Shown: one piece after another, positions 1 to 3,948 of the stretch
Numbering within the stretch: position 1 is the first letter of the stretch
Layout: each line of letters opens with the position of its first letter
NCBI GenBank assembly: GCA_027083115.1
Contig: JALWQN010000070.1
Location: 1-5,201 of the forward strand
DNA from: Desulfurococcales archaeon
GTDB taxonomy: Archaea > Thermoproteota > Thermoprotei_A > Sulfolobales > NBVN01
Reading direction: 5' to 3'
Length of the DNA stretch: 5,201 nt
The notes under the pieces: model-generated
What the model was told of the DNA's origin: nothing
Seen by the model: the letters and a program-made list of their open reading frames with translations, nothing else
The model's database searches: none
Program-made: the position numbers and the translations under genes

Positions 1-513
1 AGCCAATATAGCAGTCCCTTCTAAGCCAGCACACTTAGTCATCAGTACCGCGTCTCCTGGTTTAGCACCCCCAGTCCTGACGAACTTATTTCTTGATGTT
101 AAACCCATTCCTGCAGTAACTGTTAATGGTTTATTAACTGCTTCCGTATATTCCGTATGTCCACCAACAACTGAAGCTCCTAACTCATTAACTGCTTCCT
201 TAACTTCCTTCATTATGAACCCGATTTTATAGTGTTCAGTGCTTGGGGGAACCATTAAATTAAGAAGAAACCAGTTAGGTCTTGCTCCAGTGACTGCAAT
301 ATCGTTGGCTACTACATGAATACTCAACCACCCAATAAGTTCCTCAGCAGCTGAAATGGTGTCTGAATGAGTAACTAACACTGTGTCTCCACCTAAATAA
401 ATTACTGCAGCATCCTCCCCTATTTGAGGACCTAATAAAACTGAAGGATCATTTATGAAAGCGTTCTCTAAGACTAACTTCCTCAGTAAATCAGGGGGTA
501 ATTTACCTATCAT
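1..513 (-). CDS. AIR synthase-related protein (HypE/PurM-like ATP-binding fold), 3' end beyond window
   Basis: No stop occurs between the start and the window edge, so 171 N-terminal residues are visible and the C-terminal domain is missing. The N-terminal AIR-synthase (PurM/HypE/ThiL/SelD) fold shows in a MIGKLPP opening, GPQIGEDAAVI at residues 28-38 (the acidic Mg/ATP motif), HSD at 49-51, a VANDIAVTGARP block at 68-79, VVGGHTEYT at 115-123, and a GAKPGD turn near 149-154. Family members use ATP to phosphorylate or activate a small molecule or a thiocarboxamide. True HypE works in hydrogenase maturation, but no hydrogenase or hyp gene is visible, so the substrate is unknown. I chose the ATG at 513 because, from memory, archaeal relatives open with a short M-x-GKLPP sequence. 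An in-frame ATG at 561 would add 16 residues (MFKVVYFISVSQEDEL) and cannot be excluded. The gene lies 99 nt (or 51 nt) after the ferredoxin stop and is probably co-transcribed with it. Confidence 0.85.
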   Translation of the reverse strand, partial: MIGKLPPDLLRKLVLENAFINDPSVLLGPQIGEDAAVIYLGGDTVLVTHSDTISAAEELIGWLSIHVVANDIAVTGARPNWFLLNLMVPPSTEHYKIGFIMKEVKEAVNELGASVVGGHTEYTEAVNKPLTVTAGMGLTSRNKFVRTGGAKPGDAVLMTKCAGLEGTAILA

Positions 514-612
514 TAGCTCATCTTCCTGTGAAACTGATATGAAATAAACGACTTTAAACATTAGGTTAAGGAACTTTCTTTTAGAAGAGGTTTTAGGTAA
601 TAATTTAATTAC

Positions 613-858
613 TTACTCTATTTCCTCAATAATTATAGCACCTACAGGACATGATTGTGCAGCAGACTTAATGCAGTCGCCAAGCTCTTCCGGTACTTCA
701 CCTACCGAGATATTATCATCTGTTCTTATGGAGTATTTCTCAATCACTCTATTCTTTCCATTATCAGTACCCAGTTTAAAGACTGATGGACATATTGTTG
801 GTGCAACCCCGCAACCTAAGCATTTATTTCTGTCTATAGTTACCTTATAGCCCTTCAT
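613..858 (-). CDS. Small single-cluster ferredoxin with an incomplete CxxCxxC motif
   Basis: This 81-residue protein is a small soluble electron carrier of the single-cluster ferredoxin type. Its cysteines are C13, C16, C23, C62 and C70, with CP pairs at 23-24 and 70-71. Aligned with Pyrococcus-type ferredoxins (Cys, Asp/Cys, Cys, then distal CP), C13, C16 and C70 match cluster ligands, and C23/C62 match the pair that forms a disulfide there. The third ligand of CxxCxxC is Ala19 (codon gca), so an ordinary four-Cys [4Fe-4S] site is not obvious. A [3Fe-4S] cluster, or use of C23 or C62, is possible. The ATG at 858 starts 5 nt after the stop of the ferritin-like gene, and a GGGAGG ribosome-binding site lies inside that gene's last codons. 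The tight coupling suggests it passes electrons to or from the ferritin-like protein. Length and fold signature fit the family well; the redox role is inferred. Confidence 0.85.
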   Translation of the reverse strand: MKGYKVTIDRNKCLGCGVAPTICPSVFKLGTDNGKNRVIEKYSIRTDDNISVGEVPEELGDCIKSAAQSCPVGAIIIEEIE

Positions 859-863
859 TTAGT

Positions 864-1340
864 TCAGCCTCCCGGAGTTCCATGCCATACCGATTCCTTC
901 CAGATAAGGTCCCACATATCCGACTCACTGAAGGTTTCTCTCTTAATTATCATTTCATTAACCTTGGTTAGTAAGGCATGGTGGAATACTTCATCCCTAA
1001 GTATTGCTTCCAGTAGGAACTTAGCTGCCTTATTACTCACGCCCTTCTCAAGGGCTTCACTTACGACCTTAATCATCTCTGATTCTGTGCTTATGTGTTC
1101 ATCTATTTCTTTTCTTATGTGCTCAGAAACCTCCTCGCTTATGAAGGGGTGTTCTTTACTAAGTAATTCAGCAATTACTTCATATAGCATTGAATGTTTG
1201 AATGAATCTTGAGAGACTGCCTCCATAACCGCCTTAACCACAGGGTTCTTAACTTCTTTAGCCGAATCCTTTAGTTTTTGTGCGTATTCCTTCTCAAGCT
1301 TTTTCATTTTGATGAAGAAGCCAATCATTTCTTGGCTCAT
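864..1340 (-). CDS. Ferritin-like (putative diiron) four-helix-bundle protein
   Basis: The 158-residue soluble protein is almost entirely helical and carries candidate carboxylate/His ligands of the ferritin/rubrerythrin superfamily. These are E16/E18 in helix 1, DSFKH at 45-49 in helix 2, E78/H82 and E86/E88 in helix 3, and a clear ExxH at E117-H120 followed by H121 in helix 4. Helix 2 has D45/S46 where a plain ExxH would have Glu, so the site is a variant. The C-terminus is a distinctive aromatic segment, W143, W147 and W152, then HGTPGG at 153-158. There is no CxxC rubredoxin domain, so it would need an outside electron donor; the ferredoxin 5 nt downstream is the obvious candidate. Possible roles are iron handling, peroxide reduction or an oxidase function, and the sequence does not decide between them. 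The ATG at 1340 starts the first helix directly. The gene leads a minus-strand cluster and has a 14-bp palindrome 15-28 nt upstream of its start. Confidence 0.82.
   Translation of the reverse strand: MSQEMIGFFIKMKKLEKEYAQKLKDSAKEVKNPVVKAVMEAVSQDSFKHSMLYEVIAELLSKEHPFISEEVSEHIRKEIDEHISTESEMIKVVSEALEKGVSNKAAKFLLEAILRDEVFHHALLTKVNEMIIKRETFSESDMWDLIWKESVWHGTPGG
868..873 (-). promoter_or_regulatory. Ribosome-binding site of the ferredoxin gene, inside the ferritin-like gene
   Basis: On the minus strand GGGAGG is formed by the end of the Pro codon plus the Gly-Gly codons (ccg gga ggc) just before the TGA of the ferritin-like gene. It ends 9 nt before the ferredoxin ATG. It is a strong match to the archaeal anti-Shine-Dalgarno sequence and implies translation of the two genes from one mRNA. 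Confidence 0.65.
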
Positions 1341-1354
1341 TATTGTTTAACACC

Positions 1355-1368
1355 GTTAATTAATTAAC
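1355..1368. promoter_or_regulatory. Perfect 14-bp palindrome upstream of the ferritin-like gene (candidate operator)
   Basis: GTTAATTAATTAAC reads the same on both strands and lies 15-28 nt before the ferritin-like start codon. It is either the TATA region of a leaderless promoter or, if the TATA box is the more distal TTTATTAA, a repressor site covering the transcription start. A second, 12-bp palindrome of related sequence is at 1412-1423. Confidence 0.45.
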
Positions 1369-1374
1369 CAGAAA

Positions 1375-1385
1375 GTTAATAAATC
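1375..1385 (-). promoter_or_regulatory. Candidate TATA box for the ferritin-like/ferredoxin cluster
   Basis: Minus-strand GATTTATTAAC is centred about 40 nt upstream of the ATG at 1340. With the usual archaeal spacing of about 26 nt it would place transcription start near 1354 and give a leader of roughly 13 nt. The neighbouring AT-rich palindrome is a competing candidate, so confidence is limited. Confidence 0.35.
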
Positions 1386-1411
1386 TAATCGTTAAGGTGG
1401 GTTTTTATCGT

Positions 1412-1423
1412 TTAACTAGTTAA
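1412..1423. repeat. Perfect 12-bp palindrome in the ferritin/rnhA divergent intergenic region
   Basis: TTAACTAGTTAA is self-complementary. It shares the GTTAA/TTAAC half-sites of the palindrome at 1355-1368 and lies 44 bp further from the ferritin-like gene, on the rnhA side. It could be a second binding site of the same regulator, but AT-rich spacers produce such sequences by chance fairly often. Confidence 0.35.
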
Positions 1424-1446
1424 TATTTCTACCCTATGAAATCCAC

Positions 1447-1454
1447 ATTAATTA
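1447..1454 (+). promoter_or_regulatory. Candidate TATA box for rnhA
   Basis: ATTAATTA is centred about 28 nt before the ATG at 1479, the spacing expected of a leaderless archaeal transcript that begins at or next to that ATG. This matters because that ATG is out of frame with the rnhA coding sequence by one base. Confidence 0.35.
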
Positions 1455-1478
1455 CTTAGGGCATTATAGTTCGGTGGT

Positions 1479-1513
1479 ATGGAATCAAACAGTATATTGC
1501 TTACTTTGATGGT
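1479..1513 (+). other. 5' coding part of rnhA without a standard in-frame start codon
   Basis: In the rnhA reading frame this stretch encodes ...KQYIAYFDG, running into the LCEPVNPGG of the body. This is the first beta strand and the first catalytic Asp (codon 1508-1510) of archaeal RNase HI. The frame is open back to a TAG at 1457, but it contains no ATG, GTG or TTG before 1514. An ATG at 1479 lies where the family start is expected and has a TATA-like element at the right distance, but it is one base out of frame and ends at a TGA after 16 codons. Adding one base between about 1482 and 1501 would give, for example, M-E-S-K-Q-Y-I-A-Y-F-D-G. Explanations are an indel in the assembly, a real frameshift, recoding, or initiation at a codon such as ATT (1496). 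Confidence 0.7.
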
Positions 1514-1966
1514 TTGTGTGAGCCAGTGAATCCGGGAGGAGTAGCTACATACGGGTTTATTATTTATGTTGAGTCAAGAATTGAGGTAAGCCACGGGTAT
1601 GGGGTGGCTGCTGTAGGATATAGAGGGGATTACGCAACTAATAATGTAGCAGAGTACTGGGGTGCTATTGAGGCTTTGAAGGAGCTAAAGAAGCTACAGG
1701 CTATTCAGCCTATTCTAAGGGGAGACTCGAAGCTCGTGATCAAACACCTGAGGAGGGAATGGAAGGTCAGATCTCCAAAGTTGAAACCCTTATATCTTAG
1801 GGCTAAGGAATTGGTTGATGAGCTTAAAGCATTGCCTGAGTGGATACCTCGTGAAGAAAATGAGGAGGCAGATAGGTTAAGCAGGTTAGCTCTTAAGGAG
1901 TTCGTTAATAAAAACCTGAAGGAATTTAGGGAAGCTTATAGGGAATGGTTGATGTTAAGGAAGTAA
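1514..1966 (+). CDS. rnhA: Ribonuclease HI, archaeal type (TTG is only a formal start; real N-terminus lies upstream)
   Basis: This cytoplasmic endonuclease cuts the RNA strand of RNA:DNA hybrids using two metal ions held by a D-E-D-D set. Counting from the TTG, the visible residues are E47 in TNNVAEY (42-48), D71 in RGDSKLV (69-75) and D120 in PREENEEADRLSR (112-124). The opening CEPVNPGG and the ADRLSR helix match the Sulfolobus tokodaii-type enzyme, as does the overall length of about 155-160 once the N-terminus is restored. The first catalytic Asp (YFDG) is encoded just upstream of this TTG, so a protein starting here would lack beta strand 1 and be inactive. TTG is given only because it is the first conventional start codon in the frame. 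The gene diverges from the ferritin-like cluster and converges on the radical SAM gene, with 24 nt between their stops. Family identity is secure; the start is not. Confidence 0.88.
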   Translation: MCEPVNPGGVATYGFIIYVESRIEVSHGYGVAAVGYRGDYATNNVAEYWGAIEALKELKKLQAIQPILRGDSKLVIKHLRREWKVRSPKLKPLYLRAKELVDELKALPEWIPREENEEADRLSRLALKEFVNKNLKEFREAYREWLMLRK

Positions 1967-1990
1967 AGATCTTTTAGTGGACCAGGATCA

Positions 1991-3049
1991 TTAAGACTGA
2001 ATGAACCATAGATCCTCTATAGGTCCCGAGTAACCTGCTTCTTTAGCAATAGATTTAGCCCTCACGAATTCATCATCACGAATTCTTCTGCTTATTTCAC
2101 TCCACCATTTAGGGTACTTGACGACTAGGAAATCAGGGTAGTATTGGTCCATTAAGTTTAGTAAGGCTTTAGGGACTTTCCTCGAAAGAAATTCTATGAC
2201 TCTCTTCGTGCAGCATTCAATATGACCTGGTAGAACTAAATGCCTGACTATTATGTCTCCAGTTATGGAGGCCCTCTTAACATTTCTGAACACGACCTCA
2301 ACGTATTTTGGAACTGCAGAAAACTTCTTAGCACATAAGTTATTTCCGTACTTAACGTCTGGAAGCCAAATATCTATTAAGTCCTCAATAATTTTCATAG
2401 CTTCCTTACTTAAGTACATATTGCTGTTCCAAAGTTGGGGGGCGTTTGTCCTAACGTACCTTAAACTCTCAACTATTCCTGGAATGTGAGGTGTGGGTTC
2501 ACCCCCTACGTGGTTAATGTTTCTTGCACCGTTATTCCTTAATCCCTCCTGAATCCCAGCAAGCTCTTTTGGAGCGATGCATGAAGCTTCAGGTACTCTC
2601 ATCGGCTGGCTAATGCTCCAGTTCTGGCAATACACGCATCTAAAATTACATCCATAATAAAATATTGTTCCTGAAGGAACTAAGGGGGCTTCCTCACCTA
2701 AGTGAAGGAAGTAACTATCAACGCAAGGCTTTAAACCCTTAACACGGCAAACGCCTACTTCAGCCTCTCTATCCACACCACACCTTCTTTCACACAAGTA
2801 ACAGGGGTTCGCTAATTTTCTAGCTAGCAATACCTTAATATCTAGGAAACTGTATTTAGGACTTCCTCTAGGTAATTCCTTCCAAGGATTACTCGATTCT
2901 TGAACTTCCTTAACCAAATTAAGGAATTCACCCTTAGCTTTTCTATGTATTCTCCACAGATCATTAAACGTTAGTTCAGGATTTGATAAATCATCATTAA
3001 TTTCCAATTTCTTAGCGAGTATGAACTTAGCAGGAAGCTCATTCATCAT
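1991..3049 (-). CDS. PflX-like radical SAM protein (COG1313 type)
   Basis: The protein has the radical SAM cluster motif CNFRCVYC (C134, C138, C141), followed by QNWSISQ, as in proteins labelled 'pyruvate formate-lyase activating enzyme-like, PflX'. Upstream is the family's second Cys cluster, C83-x2-C86-x3-C90 with GVDRE, then C101 and C109, and LGEEAPLVPSGTIFYYGC at about 117-134. VGGEPTPH at 181-188 is the expected glycine-rich SAM-binding region, and LVLPGH lies in the C-terminal half. It should cleave S-adenosylmethionine to a 5'-deoxyadenosyl radical in the cytoplasm; the target is unknown, and no glycyl radical enzyme is adjacent. The first 70 or so residues (helical, with ELPAKFILAKKL at 4-15) are an N-terminal region before the Cys domain. 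The ATG at 3049 opens with a double Met, but protein-like sequence continues upstream in the same frame, so the true N-terminus is probably at least 28 residues longer. Confidence 0.87.
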   Translation of the reverse strand: MMNELPAKFILAKKLEINDDLSNPELTFNDLWRIHRKAKGEFLNLVKEVQESSNPWKELPRGSPKYSFLDIKVLLARKLANPCYLCERRCGVDREAEVGVCRVKGLKPCVDSYFLHLGEEAPLVPSGTIFYYGCNFRCVYCQNWSISQPMRVPEASCIAPKELAGIQEGLRNNGARNINHVGGEPTPHIPGIVESLRYVRTNAPQLWNSNMYLSKEAMKIIEDLIDIWLPDVKYGNNLCAKKFSAVPKYVEVVFRNVKRASITGDIIVRHLVLPGHIECCTKRVIEFLSRKVPKALLNLMDQYYPDFLVVKYPKWWSEISRRIRDDEFVRAKSIAKEAGYSGPIEDLWFIQS

Positions 3050-3135
3050 GACTTTATAGTACCAACTAAGTCTTTCCTTAATAATTCTTGACTCCCATAT
3101 CCTGATCGAATCAGGCCTAAAGGCCAGGACCTCAT
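3050..3135 (-). other. Likely N-terminal coding extension of the radical SAM gene, without a standard start codon
   Basis: In frame with the ATG at 3049, this stretch encodes EVLAFRPDSIRIW and then an amphipathic segment ending LSWYYKV-MM. It reads like real protein leading into ELPAKFILAKKL. The frame is open for 43 codons back to a TAG near 3169 but has no ATG, GTG or TTG; a CTG at 3127 is the nearest alternative. An ATG at 3135 is one base out of frame, needs the same -1 correction as the rnhA case, and reads 29 codons to a TGA at 3046 that overlaps the double Met. Either the start is miscoded or mis-assembled, initiation is non-canonical, or the coding appearance is chance. Confidence 0.55.
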
Positions 3136-3151
3136 TGATTAGGTCTAATTT

Positions 3152-3186
3152 CTTAACCCTTAAGAACTAGTGTTTTAGGGGTTAAG
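3152..3186. repeat. Imperfect inverted repeat (14-bp arms, 7-nt loop) upstream of the radical SAM gene
   Basis: The arms are 3152-3165 (CTTAACCCTTAAGA) and 3173-3186 (TTTTAGGGGTTAAG). They pair at 12 of 14 positions, with two G-T wobbles when read on the plus strand. It ends 17 nt upstream of the out-of-frame ATG at 3135, so it could be an operator or an RNA hairpin. No gene is read on the plus strand here, so its role is uncertain. Confidence 0.4.
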
Positions 3187-3303
3187 TAACTTCTTTGCTT
3201 ACGAACTATAGACTCCACGTTTAAGTAAGGGACTAGTTGGCTGAATGGTGTAAAACTTTAGCTTTGAATTTGCTGGTATTATCGGGGAGCCTAATCCTGG
3301 ATT

Positions 3304-3774
3304 TTACCTTCCTTGTTGTTGAGTAGGCACGTTCCTTCTTTTACTGGGCATTACTCTACCGTAGAAAATCCATAGAATTATTGCAAACATTAGAGCAGCG
3401 GAGGAAACGATCGCTGTATTAACTCCGTTTGCCGAGATTACTGAGGCAATTATTTCCCTAACGATAACTATGAAACCGACCTCCGCAATACTGACTAAAT
3501 ACATTTCCGGCATTCTATAACCGATCACTATACTCCTAACTAATTCTGCGTAAATTATTAAGAGGAAAATATCATTGAGTAATAATGGAATGCTAGAGGA
3601 TGACTCTCCTTCGAAGGCAGCCATTAAGTCTTTAGCCGTGTAATAGGTTGAGAGAATTATGAGGACCGTTATGAAAGCCACAACAATTATTTCAACAAGA
3701 ATTACTAAGACTTTTCCGTAGGAAATCATTATTTTTGCAGCGGTCCCCGATTCCTTCCTTAAAGAGCGGCTCAT
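3304..3774 (-). CDS. PsiE-family (phosphate-starvation-inducible E) integral membrane protein
   Basis: The 156-residue protein has four predicted membrane segments, at about residues 22-44, 65-84, 92-113 and 120-140. They are joined by short loops and end in a basic tail, PSKRRNVPTQQQGR. The PsiE pattern shows in the acidic ELVR at 77-80 within the second segment and a REI at 106-108 in the third. PsiE proteins are small membrane proteins of unknown biochemical function; in E. coli psiE is induced by phosphate starvation, and whether that holds here is unknown. I chose the ATG at 3774. A TTG at 3786 would add four residues (MVEV), but it lies inside a 21-bp near-palindrome that looks like a control site. 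A GAGGT lies only 2 nt before the ATG, closer than usual for a ribosome-binding site. The gene diverges from the M20 peptidase gene. PsiE assignment is moderate; membrane topology is well supported. Confidence 0.75.
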   Translation of the reverse strand: MSRSLRKESGTAAKIMISYGKVLVILVEIIVVAFITVLIILSTYYTAKDLMAAFEGESSSSIPLLLNDIFLLIIYAELVRSIVIGYRMPEMYLVSIAEVGFIVIVREIIASVISANGVNTAIVSSAALMFAIILWIFYGRVMPSKRRNVPTQQQGR

Positions 3775-3782
3775 TACCTCAA

Positions 3783-3803
3783 CCAATAATTATTAATGAT
3801 TGG
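3783..3803. promoter_or_regulatory. 21-bp near-perfect palindrome upstream of the PsiE gene (candidate operator)
   Basis: The arms CCAATAATTA and TAATGATTGG match at 9 of 10 positions around a central base. The site covers 9-29 nt upstream of the ATG at 3774, between a possible TATA (CTTAAAT, about 35-41 nt upstream) and the start codon. This is a good place for a repressor dimer. Confidence 0.45.
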
Positions 3804-3836
3804 ATTGCATTTAAGCGTCCTGCTAGTTAGCCAATT

Positions 3837-3852
3837 TTTACTTGGAAGTAAA
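3837..3852. repeat. Inverted repeat in the PsiE/M20 divergent spacer
   Basis: TTTACTT-GG-AAGTAAA has perfect 7-bp arms around a 2-bp centre. It lies mid-way between the two divergent genes and could serve either as a regulator site. Confidence 0.3.
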
Positions 3853-3906
3853 TTCCTTAAGCAATATACATTCTGGCAGAAACTCGTATTTCTTATTAAG
3901 TTAAAG

Positions 3907-3915
3907 ATTATTTTA
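3907..3915 (+). promoter_or_regulatory. Candidate TATA box for the M20 peptidase gene
   Basis: ATTATTTTA is centred about 38 nt before the ATG at 3949. Standard spacing would start transcription near 3938 and leave a leader of about 11 nt holding the GAGGAGG element. Confidence 0.35.
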
Positions 3916-3948
3916 CGTAAGTAAGAAAAATGATGAGAGTGAGGAGGA

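Noticed and set aside
1..513. Assignment as a true HypE hydrogenase maturation protein
   Set aside because: Only the N-terminal domain is visible, the C-terminal Cys tail that defines HypE is outside the window, and no hydrogenase genes are nearby.
964..1212. Open frame of 82 codons on the plus strand
   Set aside because: It is antisense to the ferritin-like gene, low in complexity (Ser/Leu rich), shows no motif, and the opposite strand encodes a clear family member.
1967..1990. Possible bidirectional terminator between the converging rnhA and radical SAM genes
   Set aside because: Only a short CTTTT is present, with no hairpin, so a terminator call is not justified.
2253..2489. Open frame of 78 codons on the plus strand
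   Set aside because: It is antisense to the body of the radical SAM gene and has no recognisable domain or start signal.
3187..3303. Gene-less stretch between the radical SAM and PsiE genes, checked for a tRNA, small RNA or short gene
   Set aside because: No cloverleaf, box motif or convincing open frame was found; it is best read as the 3' trailer of the PsiE gene plus upstream region of the radical SAM gene.
3930..3936. ATGATGA resembling a C box of an archaeal C/D guide RNA
   Set aside because: No D, C' or D' box (CTGA/TGATGA) is placed suitably downstream, and the element overlaps the M20 translation start.
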